From Pseudomonas mosselii (GTDB lineage Bacteria; Pseudomonadota; Gammaproteobacteria; Pseudomonadales; Pseudomonadaceae): a DNA stretch of 64,000 nucleotides. Of the stretch, positions 34,852-45,595 are shown one piece after another. The translations under genes were made by a program, and so were the position numbers. Below the pieces are notes generated by a model, which worked only from the letters and a program-made list of their open reading frames with translations, was not told the DNA's origin and made no database searches. Each line of letters starts with the position of its first letter. Positions within the stretch are counted from its first letter, which is position 1. The DNA lies in the NCBI RefSeq assembly GCF_005796105.1, contig NZ_VAUO01000007.1, positions 1 through 64,000 on the forward strand. The letters are read 5' to 3'.

Positions 34852-35232
34852 ATGTCCGACCCCCGCTACCAAATCGACGTCAGCGTCGTGACCCGTTATC
34901 TCAAAGACCAGTCCGACCCCGAAAGCAACCGTTTCGCCTTCGCCTACACCATCACGGTGCAGAACAATGGCACCCTCAAAGCCAAACTGATGTCGCGCCA
35001 CTGGCGCATCACCAATGGCGACGGTGAGGTCGAAGAGGTGCGTGGGGCCGGCGTGATCGGCCAGCAGCCGCTGATCGAGCCTGGCCAAAGCCACACCTAC
35101 AGCAGCGGCGCGGTCATCAGTACCCGCGTCGGCACCATGCAGGGCAGTTACCAAATGTTCGCCGAGGACGGCAAGCGCTTCGACGCGACCATCGCACCGT
35201 TTCGTCTAGCCGTGCCTGGGGCGCTGCACTGA
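34852..35232 (+). CDS. apaG: Co2+/Mg2+ efflux-associated protein ApaG
   Basis: The 126-aa protein has an immunoglobulin/fibronectin-like fold, biochemical role unsettled. Visible motifs are [17 protein letters not shown] and [13 protein letters not shown] start it at 34852 (MSDPRYQID...), giving the family length. The stop shares bases with the apaH start (TGATG), so the two are translationally coupled. Confidence 0.94.
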   Translation: MSDPRYQIDVSVVTRYLKDQSDPESNRFAFAYTITVQNNGTLKAKLMSRHWRITNGDGEVEEVRGAGVIGQQPLIEPGQSHTYSSGAVISTRVGTMQGSYQMFAEDGKRFDATIAPFRLAVPGALH

Positions 35233-36113
35233 TGGCTACCTACGCGGTCGGCGACCTGCAAGGCTGCCTGCAGCCGCTCAAGTGCCTGCTCGAACGCGTG
35301 CGCTTCGACCCCGCCGTCGATCGCCTGTGGCTGGTGGGCGACTTGGTCAACCGGGGCCCCGAGTCGCTCGAAACCCTGCGTTACCTGTATTCCATTCGCC
35401 AGTCCTTGGTGTGCGTACTGGGCAACCACGACCTGCACCTGCTGGCGGCCTGGCACAATATCGAGCGCCTTAAGAAAAGCGACACCCTGCGCGAGATCAT
35501 CGAAGCCCCGGATGCCGACCAGCTGTTCGATTGGCTGCGCCAGCAAAAGCTGCTGCATTACGACGAGACCCGTGGAATCGCCATGGCGCATGCCGGCATT
35601 CCGCCGCAATGGACCCTCGGCAAAGCCTTGGAGCTGGCGGCGGAAGTCGAGCAGGTGCTGCGCGACGACAACCGCCTCAAGCCCTACCTCGACGGCATGT
35701 ATGGCAACGAGCCAAACAAGTGGAGCAAGGACCTTACCGGCGTGGAACGCCTGCGGGTGATCACCAACTACTTCACCCGCATGCGCTTCTGCACTGCCAC
35801 CGGCAAGCTCGACCTCAAGAGTAAGGAAGGCCTGGACAGCGCACCGAAAGGCTACAAGCCCTGGTTCGAACACCCCGAGCGCCGCTCGCGGCATGTGAAG
35901 ATCATCTTCGGCCACTGGGCCGCCCTCGAAGGCCGCGTCCAGGTGCCCGGGGTGATCGCCCTCGACACCGGCTGCGTGTGGGGCGGTGCGATGACCCTGT
36001 ACAACGTCGACAGCGGCCAATACCACCGCTGCGACTGCACCCGCGAGGGCACCCCTCGCCCCCCGGCACAACCGACTGGCCCACTGACCAGCCCTGAAGG
36101 AACCGCACCATGA
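35232..36113 (+). CDS. apaH: Diadenosine tetraphosphatase (symmetrical)
   Basis: Splits Ap4A into two ADP. The 293-aa calcineurin-type phosphatase has metal motifs GDLQG, GDLVNRG and GNHD, and HAGIPPQW. It begins on the last base of the apaG stop and overlaps glpE by 4 bases. Confidence 0.95.
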   Translation: MATYAVGDLQGCLQPLKCLLERVRFDPAVDRLWLVGDLVNRGPESLETLRYLYSIRQSLVCVLGNHDLHLLAAWHNIERLKKSDTLREIIEAPDADQLFDWLRQQKLLHYDETRGIAMAHAGIPPQWTLGKALELAAEVEQVLRDDNRLKPYLDGMYGNEPNKWSKDLTGVERLRVITNYFTRMRFCTATGKLDLKSKEGLDSAPKGYKPWFEHPERRSRHVKIIFGHWAALEGRVQVPGVIALDTGCVWGGAMTLYNVDSGQYHRCDCTREGTPRPPAQPTGPLTSPEGTAP

Positions 36114-36439
36114 GCGAATTCAAGCGCATTTCCCCCGAGCAGGCCCTGGACCTGCGTGCAAAAGGCGCGGTGGTGGTCGATATTCGCGACCCGCAAGCCT
36201 ATGCCGCCGGCCACATCACCGGCTCCACTCACCTGGACAACCACTCGGTAGCCGACTTCATCCGCGGCGCGGACCTCGATGCGCCGACGCTGGTGGTCTG
36301 TTACCACGGCAATTCCAGCCAGAGCGCAGCGGCCTACCTCGCCGGCCAGGGCTTCTCCGACGTCTACAGCGTCGATGGCGGCTTCGAGCTGTGGCGCGCC
36401 ACCTACCCGGCCGAAACCGCCCAAGGCCAAGCCGAATAA
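36110..36439 (+). CDS. glpE: Thiosulfate sulfurtransferase GlpE
   Basis: Single-domain rhodanese that transfers sulfur from thiosulfate. The 109-aa protein has [13 protein letters not shown] and the active-site loop CYHGNSSQ with Cys64. It is the last gene of the lptD-to-glpE run. Two small inverted repeats (AGCCCGCG/CGCGGGCT near 36459-36479, GCGACC/GGTCGC at 36480-36503) follow, without a clear T tail. Confidence 0.94.
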   Translation: MSEFKRISPEQALDLRAKGAVVVDIRDPQAYAAGHITGSTHLDNHSVADFIRGADLDAPTLVVCYHGNSSQSAAAYLAGQGFSDVYSVDGGFELWRATYPAETAQGQAE

Positions 36440-36722
36440 ATTTTTCATTTTCACTGCAGCCCGCGTTCCGCGCGGGCTCGCGACCAACCAGACGAACGGT
36501 CGCAAGGGTCTTCTTTCCCTCCCTACCCTTGACCTTGCTCAGAACCAACTACTCTTAAGTTCAGGCCATCCAAAAAGGGGAGAGCCGGTACACCGGCGTG
36601 CGGGTCATCGGTAGCGCTTCAGGGTGTTCTGGGGGGTATACAGCAATCGGGCCATCCCGCTTGCATGCCAGCATCAGCTGACTGATCCGGCGTCGTCTCC
36701 ACGTATCGAGCGAGGTGACGTC

Positions 36723-38645
36723 ATGAGCATTTTTAGCCACTTCCAACAACGCTTCGAGTCCACGCGTCAGGAAGAACTTTCGCTGCAGGAGTACCTCGAG
36801 CTGTGCAAAGAGGATCGCAGTGCCTATGCCTCGGCGGCCGAACGGCTGTTGCTGGCCATCGGCGAACCAGAGCTGATCGACACCTCTACCAACTCCAGGC
36901 TGTCGCGAATCTTCTCCAACAAGGTGATTCGTCGCTACCCGGCCTTTGCCGACTTCCACGGGATGGAAGAGTGCATCGACCAAATCGTGTCCTACTTCCG
37001 CCATGCAGCCCAAGGCCTGGAAGAAAAGAAACAGATCCTCTATCTGCTGGGCCCGGTCGGCGGCGGCAAGTCGTCGTTGGCCGAAAAACTCAAGCAATTG
37101 ATGGAAAGGGTGCCCTTCTACGCCATCAAGGGCTCCCCAGTCTTCGAATCACCACTCGGGCTGTTCAACGCCACTGAAGACGGGGCGATCCTCGAAGAGG
37201 AATACGGCATCTCGCGGCGCTACCTCAACACCATCATGTCGCCCTGGGCGACCAAGCGTCTGCAAGAGTTCGGCGGCGATATCAGCAAGTTCCGGGTGGT
37301 CAAGCTCTACCCCTCCATCCTCAACCAGATCGCCATTGCCAAGACCGAGCCGGGCGATGAGAACAACCAAGACATCTCGGCCCTGGTGGGCAAGGTGGAT
37401 ATCCGCAAGCTCGAGGAGTTCCCACAGAACGACGCCGATGCCTACAGCTATTCGGGCGCACTGTGCCGGGCCAACCAGGGCCTGATGGAATTCGTCGAGA
37501 TGTTCAAGGCACCGATCAAGGTACTGCACCCGCTGCTCACCGCCACGCAGGAAGGCAACTACAACAGCACCGAAGGCCTGGGCGCGATTCCTTATTCAGG
37601 CATTCTGCTGGCCCACTCCAACGAATCGGAATGGCACACCTTCCGCAACAACAAGAACAACGAAGCGTTCATCGATCGGATCTACATCGTCAAGGTACCG
37701 TACTGCCTGCGTGTCAGCGACGAGATCAAGATTTACGACAAGCTGCTGATCAACAGCTCCCTGGCCAAGGCCCATTGCGCCCCTGACACCCTCAAGATGC
37801 TCGCCCAGTTCACCGTACTGTCGCGCTTGAAAGAGCCGGACAACTCGAACATCTACTCGAAGATGCGGGTGTATGACGGCGAGAACCTCAAGGACACCGA
37901 CCCGAAAGCCAAGTCGATCCAGGAGTACCGCGATGCGGCTGGCGTCGACGAAGGCATGAATGGCCTGTCGACTCGCTTCGCCTTCAAGATCCTCTCCAAG
38001 GTGTTCAACTTCGACCCGCACGAAGTAGCGGCCAACCCGGTGCACCTGCTGTACGTGCTGGAGCAGCAGATCGAGCAGGAGCAGTTCCCCGCCGAGGTGC
38101 GCGAGCGTTACCTGCGCTACCTGAAAGAGTACCTGGCACCGCGTTACATCGAGTTCATCGGCAAGGAGATTCAGACCGCGTACCTGGAGTCCTACAGCGA
38201 GTACGGCCAGAACATCTTCGACCGCTACGTGCTGTACGCCGACTTCTGGATCCAGGACCAGGAATACCGCGACCCGGAAACCGGCGAAATCCTCAACCGC
38301 ATCGCCCTCAACGAGGAGCTGGAGAAGATCGAGAAACCGGCCGGCATCAGCAATCCGAAGGATTTCCGCAACGAGATCGTCAACTTCGTGCTGCGCGCCC
38401 GGGCCAACAACAACGGCAAGAACCCCAGCTGGCTGAGTTACGAGAAGCTGCGGGTGGTGATCGAGAAGAAAATGTTCTCCAACACCGAGGACCTGCTGCC
38501 GGTCATCAGCTTCAACGCCAAGGCCAGCAAGGAGGATCAACAGAAGCACAACGACTTCGTCACCCGGATGGTCGAGCGTGGCTACACCGACAAGCAGGTG
38601 CGCCTGCTCTCGGAATGGTACCTGCGAGTCAGGAAATCGCAATAA
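36723..38645 (+). CDS. yeaG: PrkA family serine protein kinase (YeaG-like)
   Basis: AAA-type protein kinase linked to nitrogen starvation and stress adaptation. The 640-aa protein has Walker A GPVGGGKSS (residues 110-118) in the N-terminal AAA region, and a C-terminal PrkA kinase-like domain. I start it at 36723 (MSIFSHFQQ...), preceded by GCGAGG. A 283-base gap upstream contains TTGACC (36529-36534) followed by an imperfect -10 (TACTCT, 36550). It heads yeaG-yeaH-ycgB, but a repeat-filled gap follows it. Confidence 0.93.
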   Translation: MSIFSHFQQRFESTRQEELSLQEYLELCKEDRSAYASAAERLLLAIGEPELIDTSTNSRLSRIFSNKVIRRYPAFADFHGMEECIDQIVSYFRHAAQGLEEKKQILYLLGPVGGGKSSLAEKLKQLMERVPFYAIKGSPVFESPLGLFNATEDGAILEEEYGISRRYLNTIMSPWATKRLQEFGGDISKFRVVKLYPSILNQIAIAKTEPGDENNQDISALVGKVDIRKLEEFPQNDADAYSYSGALCRANQGLMEFVEMFKAPIKVLHPLLTATQEGNYNSTEGLGAIPYSGILLAHSNESEWHTFRNNKNNEAFIDRIYIVKVPYCLRVSDEIKIYDKLLINSSLAKAHCAPDTLKMLAQFTVLSRLKEPDNSNIYSKMRVYDGENLKDTDPKAKSIQEYRDAAGVDEGMNGLSTRFAFKILSKVFNFDPHEVAANPVHLLYVLEQQIEQEQFPAEVRERYLRYLKEYLAPRYIEFIGKEIQTAYLESYSEYGQNIFDRYVLYADFWIQDQEYRDPETGEILNRIALNEELEKIEKPAGISNPKDFRNEIVNFVLRARANNNGKNPSWLSYEKLRVVIEKKMFSNTEDLLPVISFNAKASKEDQQKHNDFVTRMVERGYTDKQVRLLSEWYLRVRKSQ

Positions 38646-38770
38646 AGCGGCAAGCGACAAGCCGCACGCTGCAAGCTGCACAGCGCCGCGCGCGAGCCCG
38701 GCGCCACAGCTTGCAGCGGCGCTGGTTGCTCTTTCTTGCAGCTTGAAGCTTGTGGCTTGCAGCTGTACCC
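38645..38770. repeat. Dispersed palindromic repeat between yeaG and yeaH
   Basis: It begins AAGCGGCAAGCGAC, one base different from the repeat at 4484, and contains GCTGCAAGCTGC, GCTTGCAGC and CTTGCAGCTTGAAGCTTG units that pair with one another. It fills nearly the whole yeaG-yeaH gap and overlaps the yeaG stop codon. Confidence 0.75.
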
Positions 38771-38786
38771 AGCTACCGGAGGGCCC

Positions 38787-40058
38787 ATGAGCTACGTTAT
38801 CGACCGACGCCTGAACGGCAAGAACAAGAGCACGGTCAATCGCCAGCGCTTCCTGCGGCGGTACCGTGAGCACATCAAGAAAGCTGTCGAAGAAGCCGTG
38901 AGCCGGCGCTCGATCATGGACATGGAGCACGGCGAACAGATCAGCATTCCGGGTCGCGACATCGACGAGCCGGTGCTGCACCATGGCCGTGGCGGCAAGC
39001 AGACCATCGTGCACCCCGGCAACAAGGAGTTCACTGCCGGCGAACACATCGCCCGCCCACAAGGCGGCGGCGGAGGTGGCGGACGCGGCAAAGCCGGCAA
39101 CTCCGGCGAAGGCATGGACGACTTCGTGTTCCAGATCACCCAGGAAGAATTCCTCGAGTTCATGTTCGAGGACCTGGAGCTGCCCAACCTGGTCAAGCGC
39201 CACCTGACCGGCGCCGACACCTTCAAGACCGTTCGTGCCGGCATCGCCAACGAGGGCAACCCCTCGCGCATCAACATCGTGCGCACGCTGCGCTCAGCCC
39301 ATGCCCGGCGCATTGCCCTGACCGGCAGCAGCCGCGCCCTGCTGCGCGAAGCGCAAAAGGAACTGGAGCGCCTGCGCGTCGAAGAGCCGGACAACTTCAC
39401 CGATATCCAGGACACCGAAGCCGAGATCGAACGTCTCAAGGCGCGCATCAATCGCCTGCCGTTCCTCGACACCTTCGACCTCAAGTACAACCTGCTGGTC
39501 AAGCAGCCCAACCCCAGTTCCAAGGCGGTGATGTTCTGCCTGATGGACGTGTCTGGCTCGATGACCCAGGCCACCAAGGACATCGCCAAGCGCTTTTTCA
39601 TCCTGCTGTACCTGTTCCTCAAGCGGAACTACGACCGCATCGAGGTGGTGTTCATTCGCCACCACACCAGCGCCCGCGAAGTGGACGAGGAGGAGTTCTT
39701 CTACTCCCGCGAAACCGGCGGCACCATCGTCTCCAGCGCGCTCAAGCTGATGCAGGAGATCATGGCCGAGCGCTACCCGGCCAGCGACTGGAACATCTAC
39801 GCCGCCCAGGCTTCCGACGGCGACAACTGGAACGACGACTCGCCCATCTGCCGCGACATCCTCGCCAAGCAGATCATGCCGCACGTGCAGTACTACACTT
39901 ACGTCGAGATCACCCCGCGCGAACACCAGGCGCTGTGGTACGAGTACGAACGCATCGGCGAAGCCTTCCCCGACACCTTCGCCCAGCAGCAGTTGGTATC
40001 GGCCGGTGATATCTATCCGGTCTTCCGTGAACTCTTCCAGCGCAGGTTAGCCACATGA
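38787..40058 (+). CDS. yeaH: YeaH/YhbH family protein (DUF444, VWA-like)
   Basis: The 423-aa protein has a C-terminal von Willebrand A-like domain with the metal motif DVSGSM at residues 254-259, a glycine-rich stretch (about 90-105) and a basic N-terminus. The biochemical role is unknown; it is conserved with YeaG/PrkA and SpoVR. I start it at 38787 (MSYVIDRRL...), after GGAGGGCCC. Its stop overlaps the ycgB start by 4 bases. Confidence 0.93.
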   Translation: MSYVIDRRLNGKNKSTVNRQRFLRRYREHIKKAVEEAVSRRSIMDMEHGEQISIPGRDIDEPVLHHGRGGKQTIVHPGNKEFTAGEHIARPQGGGGGGGRGKAGNSGEGMDDFVFQITQEEFLEFMFEDLELPNLVKRHLTGADTFKTVRAGIANEGNPSRINIVRTLRSAHARRIALTGSSRALLREAQKELERLRVEEPDNFTDIQDTEAEIERLKARINRLPFLDTFDLKYNLLVKQPNPSSKAVMFCLMDVSGSMTQATKDIAKRFFILLYLFLKRNYDRIEVVFIRHHTSAREVDEEEFFYSRETGGTIVSSALKLMQEIMAERYPASDWNIYAAQASDGDNWNDDSPICRDILAKQIMPHVQYYTYVEITPREHQALWYEYERIGEAFPDTFAQQQLVSAGDIYPVFRELFQRRLAT

Positions 40059-41623
40059 CCGCCAGGACACAGAGACGCCAACCTATTTCCGTGGGCTCGG
40101 AATGGACGTTCGAGCTGATCCAGACCTACGACCGCGAAATCAGCCGGCTGGCTGCGCGCTACGCGCTGGATACCTATCCCAACCAGATCGAGGTGATCAC
40201 CGCCGAGCAAATGATGGACGCATATGCCTCGGTGGGCATGCCGCTGGGCTATCACCACTGGTCCTACGGCAAGCAGTTCCTCAGCACCGAGAAATCCTAC
40301 AGCCGCGGCCAGATGGGCCTGGCCTACGAGATCGTGATCAACTCCGATCCGTGCATCGCCTACCTGATGGAAGAAAATACCATGTGCATGCAGGCACTGG
40401 TGATTGCCCACGCCTGCTATGGCCACAACAGCTTTTTCAAGGGCAACTACCTGTTCCGCACCTGGACCGACGCCAGCTCGATCATCGACTACCTGGTGTT
40501 CGCCAAGCAGTACATCGCCCAGTGCGAGGAACGCCACGGCATCGACGCCGTCGAGGATCTGATCGACTCCTGCCACGCCCTGATGAACTACGGCGTGGAC
40601 CGCTACAAGCGTCCTTACCCGATTTCCGCCGAGGAGGAACGCCGGCGCCAGAAAGAACGCGAGGAACACCTGCAACGGCAGATCAACGACCTGTGGCGCA
40701 CCATCCCCAAGGGTGCGGAAAAGGCCGGCGAGAAAGACGACGCGCGCTTCCCGGCCGAACCACAGGAAAACATCCTGTACTTCATCGAAAAGCACGCTCC
40801 GCTTCTGGAACCCTGGCAGCGCGAGGTGGTGCGTATCGTGCGCAAGATTGCGCAGTACTTCTATCCACAGCGCCAGACCCAGGTCATGAACGAAGGCTGG
40901 GCCACCTTCTGGCACTACACCCTGATGAACGACCTGTATGACGAAGGCCTGATCACCGACGGCTTCATGATGGAGTTTCTCCAGTCACACACCAGCGTGG
41001 TGTTCCAGCCGGGCTTCGACAGCCCTTACTACAGCGGCATCAACCCCTATGCGCTGGGGTTCGCCATGTATACCGACATCCGCCGCATGTGCGAAAACCC
41101 AACCGATGAGGATCGCCACTGGTTCCCCGAGATTGCTGGCAGCGATTGGCTTTCTACCATCAAGTTCGCCATGAGTAGCTTCAAGGACGAGAGTTTCATC
41201 CTGCAGTACCTGTCGCCCAAGGTGATGCGCGACCTGAAGCTGTTCAGCATCCTAGACGACGATCAGCGCGACGACCTGCTGGTGCCCGCGATCCACGACG
41301 AAGATGGCTACCGTACCATTCGCGAACAACTGGCCGCCCAGTACAACCTGGGCAACCGTGAACCCAACGTACAGATCTGGAGCATCGACCGGCGCGGCGA
41401 CCGCTCCCTCACCCTTCGCCACCAACAGCACAACCGCAAGCCGCTGGGCGACTCGACCGAGGAGGTGCTCAAGCACCTGCACCGTCTGTGGGGCTTCGAC
41501 ATCCACCTGGAAACCGTACAAGGCGATCAGGTGGTCAAGACCCATCACATGCCACCGCGCAGCGAGCATGGCGAGGCCAGCGACTACGGGCGTATGGACT
41601 TGGCCGTAGTGCATCACCTCTAG
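40055..41623 (+). CDS. ycgB: SpoVR family protein (YcgB)
   Basis: The 522-aa protein is of the SpoVR family, named for a Bacillus spore-cortex gene and present in many non-sporulating bacteria with PrkA and YeaH. Characteristic segments are [25 protein letters not shown] and [10 protein letters not shown], rich in His and Glu. It overlaps yeaH by 4 bases. A strong palindrome follows and precedes cca. No enzymatic activity is established that I can state. Confidence 0.93.
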   Translation: MTARTQRRQPISVGSEWTFELIQTYDREISRLAARYALDTYPNQIEVITAEQMMDAYASVGMPLGYHHWSYGKQFLSTEKSYSRGQMGLAYEIVINSDPCIAYLMEENTMCMQALVIAHACYGHNSFFKGNYLFRTWTDASSIIDYLVFAKQYIAQCEERHGIDAVEDLIDSCHALMNYGVDRYKRPYPISAEEERRRQKEREEHLQRQINDLWRTIPKGAEKAGEKDDARFPAEPQENILYFIEKHAPLLEPWQREVVRIVRKIAQYFYPQRQTQVMNEGWATFWHYTLMNDLYDEGLITDGFMMEFLQSHTSVVFQPGFDSPYYSGINPYALGFAMYTDIRRMCENPTDEDRHWFPEIAGSDWLSTIKFAMSSFKDESFILQYLSPKVMRDLKLFSILDDDQRDDLLVPAIHDEDGYRTIREQLAAQYNLGNREPNVQIWSIDRRGDRSLTLRHQQHNRKPLGDSTEEVLKHLHRLWGFDIHLETVQGDQVVKTHHMPPRSEHGEASDYGRMDLAVVHHL

Positions 41624-41635
41624 GGCAAGCCTTCT

Positions 41636-41673
41636 CCATTACTGCCGACAAGGTATCCTGTCGGCAGTAATGG
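41636..41673 (+). promoter_or_regulatory. Perfect 15-bp hairpin reaching the cca ribosome-binding site
   Basis: CCATTACTGCCGACA (41636-41650) and TGTCGGCAGTAATGG (41659-41673) are exact inverted repeats with an 8-base loop. The Shine-Dalgarno GGAGG (41672-41676) begins within the last two bases of the stem, 6 bases before the cca ATG. There is no T run. It may be an operator, an RNA regulatory hairpin or the ycgB 3' end. Confidence 0.7.
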
Positions 41674-41682
41674 AGGTTCAAC

Positions 41683-42789
41683 ATGCAGATCTACAAGGTT
41701 GGCGGCGCCGTGCGCGACCGCCTGCTCGGCCGCGCGGTCAGCGATATCGACTGGCTAGTGGTCGGCGCCACCGTCGAGCAGATGCAGGCCAAGGGCTTTC
41801 GCCCGGTGGGCGCTGATTTTCCGGTTTTTCTCCACCCGCGTACGGGCGAGGAATACGCCCTCGCCCGTACCGAACGCAAAAGCGGGCGCGGGTACGGCGG
41901 TTTCACGTTCCATGCCAGCCCTGATGTCACCCTCGAACAAGACCTTATCCGCCGCGACCTGACCATCAATGCCATGGCCGAGGACGAGCACGGCCAGCTG
42001 TACGATCCCTATCAGGGCAAGGCCGACCTGGAAAGCCGCATTCTGCGCCACGTTTCACCGGCGTTCGCCGAAGATCCCTTGCGTGTACTGCGCGTCGCCC
42101 GCTTCGCCGCACGCTACGCCCCGCTGGGTTTCCACGTGGCTGACGACACCCTCGCCCTCATGCGCCAGATCAGTGAATCAGGCGAGTTGCAGGCACTGAC
42201 CGCCGAACGCAGTTGGAAGGAGATCGAGCGGGCACTGCTGGAAAGCGAGCCCCAGGTCTTTTTCGAGGTGCTGGAGCGCTGCGGCGCCTTGCACGAACTC
42301 ATGCCCGAACTGGAGCACAGCCTCGAATCACTGGCGACGCTACAACAGGCCGCCCAGCAACAGCAGCCGCTGGCAGTACGCTGGGCGTGCTTGCTGCGCG
42401 AGCTGGAACCTGCGGCGATCAAGGCGCTCAACCAGCGTTTCAAGGCGCCGCGCGAATGCCAGGAGCTGGCGGTGCTGGTGGGTGAGTTTGCCGAGAAGGC
42501 TGACAGTGCACTGTCACTGACACCTGTTGAGCTACTGGAGATGCTGCAGAAATTCGATGTGTATCGGCGGCCGCAGCGCTTTGAGGACTTTATCGCCGCA
42601 TGCGAGGCGGCAGCGCTGGGGCATGGCCAACCCGGTTATCCACAGGCTGAGTACCTGCGCGGGGCTTCGGCAGCGGCGCGCAACGTGGATGTGCAGCCGT
42701 TGGTACGGGCCGGGCTCACCGGCCAAGCCCTGGGTGAGGCGCTCAAAGGTGAGCGACTGAGCGCGCTCAAGGCTTACAGAATAGGCTGA
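41683..42789 (+). CDS. cca: CCA tRNA nucleotidyltransferase
   Basis: Adds or repairs the 3' CCA of tRNAs. The 368-aa protein has the class II motif [10 protein letters not shown] and catalytic Asp21 and Asp23 (DIDWLV), followed by [10 protein letters not shown] and the RFAARY head-neck region. It is shorter than E. coli Cca and I see no C-terminal HD phosphohydrolase motif, so it is probably the monofunctional form. A 15-bp palindrome overlaps its ribosome-binding site. Confidence 0.93.
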   Translation: MQIYKVGGAVRDRLLGRAVSDIDWLVVGATVEQMQAKGFRPVGADFPVFLHPRTGEEYALARTERKSGRGYGGFTFHASPDVTLEQDLIRRDLTINAMAEDEHGQLYDPYQGKADLESRILRHVSPAFAEDPLRVLRVARFAARYAPLGFHVADDTLALMRQISESGELQALTAERSWKEIERALLESEPQVFFEVLERCGALHELMPELEHSLESLATLQQAAQQQQPLAVRWACLLRELEPAAIKALNQRFKAPRECQELAVLVGEFAEKADSALSLTPVELLEMLQKFDVYRRPQRFEDFIAACEAAALGHGQPGYPQAEYLRGASAAARNVDVQPLVRAGLTGQALGEALKGERLSALKAYRIG

Positions 42790-42792
42790 CGC

Positions 42793-42832
42793 TACCAGCC
42801 TCTTCGCGGGCTTGCCCGCGAATAGGCTGGTA
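42793..42832. terminator. REP-derived hairpin between cca and folK
   Basis: A palindrome of about 19 bp with one mismatch and a 2-base loop: CCAGCCTCTTCGCGGGC against GCCCGCGAATAGGCTGG. It lies between two convergent genes, 3 bases past cca. The sequence is a REP variant and probably acts as the 3' structure for both. Confidence 0.75.
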
Positions 42833-42837
42833 CAGGC

Positions 42838-43347
42838 TCACATCGGGGTCAGTTGCAACCCACGCCATTCGAACGGCACCGGCGCCAGCACCTGCTCGAT
42901 GCGCGCCTCTTGCCACAACTGCGCCATCGACTTGCCCACCTCCGGGTGCACCAGCTCGGGCGCCAGCAGCGACAGCGGCCAGAGTACGAAGGCGTTCTTC
43001 AGTATCTCGGCGCGTGGCAACACCAGCCCGTTGAATGTGCCATGTAGCTCGTCATACATCAGCACGTCGATATCCAATGGCAAGCCTTTGCGCTCAGGCG
43101 CATAGCGACCATTGTCAGCCTCGATGAACTTGAGCCGGCGATCGAGTTCCAGCAAGGGCAAGTCGGTCTTGCCACACACCACCAGGTTGAGGAACGGCCC
43201 ACTCTTGATCCCCACCGGCTGGCTTTCGAATACCGTGGAACAGTGCATGTCGCTCAACATGCCCGCCAGGGCATCGAGGCCCGCGCACAGGTGCCGCTCG
43301 CGGTCGATATTGCTGCCCAGCCCGAGGTAAACCGTACTCAGAGACAT
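42838..43347 (-). CDS. folK: 2-amino-4-hydroxy-6-hydroxymethyldihydropteridine pyrophosphokinase
   Basis: Activates the pterin for folate synthesis. The 169-aa protein has YLGLGSNI at the N-terminus, the ENPRYAPRxLDIDVL-type segment (GLPLDIDVLMYD) and FVLWPL. I start it at 43347 (MSLSTVYLG...), which overlaps the folB stop by 10 bases. Order folB then folK on the minus strand fits adjacent pathway steps. Confidence 0.94.
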   Translation of the reverse strand: MSLSTVYLGLGSNIDRERHLCAGLDALAGMLSDMHCSTVFESQPVGIKSGPFLNLVVCGKTDLPLLELDRRLKFIEADNGRYAPERKGLPLDIDVLMYDELHGTFNGLVLPRAEILKNAFVLWPLSLLAPELVHPEVGKSMAQLWQEARIEQVLAPVPFEWRGLQLTPM

Positions 43348-43694
43348 CCGCGCTCGATCTCCACGCCTACACCACCACGGGCCGCCGGCACAGCGCCCGG
43401 CTTGGTCAGCTTCAAGCGCACCCAAGGAATGTCGAACTCGGCCATCAGCACGGCCACCAAACGCTCGGCGAAGGTCTCGACCAACTCGAAGCGGGCCTGC
43501 TCGGCAAAGGCCTGGATCCGCGCCGACACGCTGGCATAGTCCAGCGCCAGGGCCAGGTCGTCACCGGCCGCTGCCGGGCGGTTGTCCCAGGCGAAACTCA
43601 GGTCCAGGCGCAGGCACTGGCGAATATCCCGCTCCCAGTCATAGGCACCGATGACGGTATCGACTTCCAGGCCTTCGATGAACACTCTGTCCAA
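43338..43694 (-). CDS. folB: Dihydroneopterin aldolase
   Basis: Makes the 6-hydroxymethyl pterin used by FolK. The 118-aa protein has [18 protein letters not shown] at its start and the FALV/E-type tail with FAERLVA. No ATG lies at the N-terminus; the likely start is TTG at 43694, preceded by GGAGAGAAG. It is divergent from plsY, 74 bases apart, and overlaps folK by 10 bases. Confidence 0.92.
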   Translation of the reverse strand: MDRVFIEGLEVDTVIGAYDWERDIRQCLRLDLSFAWDNRPAAAGDDLALALDYASVSARIQAFAEQARFELVETFAERLVAVLMAEFDIPWVRLKLTKPGAVPAARGGVGVEIERGCL

Positions 43695-43768
43695 GCACTT
43701 CTCTCCACAGCACGACAAGGGCGACGGGCGCCGTTAGAATCAGGGCGTCCTCGCCCGGAATAGTTAGC

Positions 43769-44338
43769 ATGTTTTGGTCACTGGCGCTGCTTGCCTACCT
43801 GCTTGGCTCTGTGTCCTTCGCCATCGTCCTGAGCCGCCTCAATGGCAGCCCCGACCCACGCTCCTGTGGCTCGGGCAACGCGGGCGCGACCAACATGCTG
43901 CGTCTGGCAGGCCGCAAACTGGCGATCCTCACCCTGCTCGGCGATCTGTGCAAGGGCCTGTTGCCCGTGCTGCTGGCACGCCTGGCCGGGCTCGACCTGC
44001 AAGCGCAAGCCTGGGTCGGGGTTTGCGCGGTACTGGGCCACCTGTTCCCGCTGTACTTCCGCTTCCAGGGCGGCAAGGGCGTCGCCACCGCCGCCGGCAT
44101 GCTCATGGCGTTGTATTTCCCGGCAGCGCTGCTGGCCATCGGCGCATGGCTGCTGACCTTCTGGCTGACCCGCACCAGCTCGCTGGCGGCGCTGATCGCC
44201 ACGCCCCTGATCCTGCCTCTGCTGGCCTGGCGCGAGCCTGCGGCCCTGCTGCCGATGAGCGTACTGACGGTCATGATCGTCTGGCGTCACCGCAGCAACC
44301 TACGTGACCTGTTCGCCGGGCGCGAACGGCATTTCTGA
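43769..44338 (+). CDS. plsY: Glycerol-3-phosphate acyltransferase PlsY
   Basis: Membrane enzyme that transfers acyl groups from acyl-phosphate to glycerol-3-phosphate, the first step of phospholipid synthesis. The 189-aa protein has about five membrane helices and the motifs [21 protein letters not shown] and a C-terminal RHRSNL. It is convergent with tsaD. The neighbourhood matches other Pseudomonas. Confidence 0.95.
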   Translation: MFWSLALLAYLLGSVSFAIVLSRLNGSPDPRSCGSGNAGATNMLRLAGRKLAILTLLGDLCKGLLPVLLARLAGLDLQAQAWVGVCAVLGHLFPLYFRFQGGKGVATAAGMLMALYFPAALLAIGAWLLTFWLTRTSSLAALIATPLILPLLAWREPAALLPMSVLTVMIVWRHRSNLRDLFAGRERHF

Positions 44339-44364
44339 CACGCCGCGCCTGCACCCACTGACTT

Positions 44365-45390
44365 TCAGACCGGCGGCAACTGCTCCATCGGCCAGCGTGC
44401 CTGCACGCTGATTGCCAAGTCTTGTTGCTGTCCGGCCAACAGGCGCTGGCAGCCGGCATAAGCGATCATCGCGCCGTTGTCGGTGCAAAAACGCGGGCGG
44501 GCGTAATAAACATTGCCCTTGATACTGTCCAGCATCGCCTCGAGCGAGGTACGCAGGGCCTGATTGGCACTCACCCCACCGGCAATGACCAAGCGCTTGA
44601 GGCCGGTCTGCTTGAGGGCGCGCTTGCACTTGAAGGTGAGAGTCTCCACCACGGCCTGTTGGAAGGCCAGCGACACGTCGCAACGGGTTTGTTCGTTGTC
44701 GTCTCCGGCATCGCGGCACTGCTGCCAGGTGTTCAAGGCAAAGGTCTTGAGACCACTGAAGCTGAACTGCAAACCTGGACGGTCGCACATCGGACGTGGG
44801 AACACGAAGCGCCCCGGCGTACCCTGCTCGGCCAAACGGGCGATCTCGGGGCCGCCCGGATAATTGAGCCCGATCAGCTTGGCGGTCTTGTCGAAGGCCT
44901 CGCCAGCGGCATCGTCCAGGCTCTCGCCGAGCAACTCATAGCGACCGATACCATCGACACGCACCAGCTGGGTGTGCCCACCGGAGACCAACAAAGCGAC
45001 GAACGGAAACGCTGGCGGCTGCTCTTCGAGCATCGGTGCCAGCAAATGGCCTTCCATATGGTGCACGCCAATGGCCGGAATATCCCAGGCGAACGCCAGG
45101 GCCTGGGCGCACGAGGCCCCCACCAGCAGCGCACCGACCAGGCCAGGACCTGCGGTGTAGGCGATGGCGTCGATATCGGCAGCGACGCGGTCGGCCTCCT
45201 GCAACACCTGGCGGATCAGCGGCAGCATGCGCTTGACGTGATCGCGCGAGGCAAGCTCCGGCACCACGCCGCCATAGACGCGGTGCAGGTCGATTTGACT
45301 GAACAGCGCATCGGCCAACAGGCCGCGTTCACTGTCGTATAATGCGACACCGGTTTCGTCGCAGGATGTTTCTAATCCCAGTACTAGCAT
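44365..45390 (-). CDS. tsaD: tRNA threonylcarbamoyladenosine transferase TsaD
   Basis: Works with TsaB/TsaE to place t6A37 on ANN-decoding tRNAs. The 341-aa ASKHA-fold protein has the metal-binding HHMEGH (His111 and His115), GLETSCDET at the N-terminus, VSGGHTQL and [10 protein letters not shown]. It is divergent from rpsU, 205 bases away, as in many gammaproteobacteria. Confidence 0.96.
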   Translation of the reverse strand: MLVLGLETSCDETGVALYDSERGLLADALFSQIDLHRVYGGVVPELASRDHVKRMLPLIRQVLQEADRVAADIDAIAYTAGPGLVGALLVGASCAQALAFAWDIPAIGVHHMEGHLLAPMLEEQPPAFPFVALLVSGGHTQLVRVDGIGRYELLGESLDDAAGEAFDKTAKLIGLNYPGGPEIARLAEQGTPGRFVFPRPMCDRPGLQFSFSGLKTFALNTWQQCRDAGDDNEQTRCDVSLAFQQAVVETLTFKCKRALKQTGLKRLVIAGGVSANQALRTSLEAMLDSIKGNVYYARPRFCTDNGAMIAYAGCQRLLAGQQQDLAISVQARWPMEQLPPV

Positions 45391-45595
45391 GGGTCCGTGC
45401 CTTGTGGAGGCTGAATTCGAAGGCGCGCATGATAGTCCCCGTACCCTGTGCCGACCAGCGGTTTTCGATCAGAGGCTTTGCATTCCGGCCAGCTAAGGGT
45501 TAACATCCGCAACCCTTGAAAACCGACGTTCTCCAGCACACCTTATGTTTTGCCAGGAGCACGTCTACCCCGGTAATGAATTAAGGTAGCCCTGG

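Noticed and set aside
45338..45343. Perfect TATAAT on the plus strand upstream of rpsU
   Set aside because: It lies inside tsaD where it encodes the conserved ALYDS segment on the other strand, and has a weak -35. It is more likely coincidence than the rpsU promoter.
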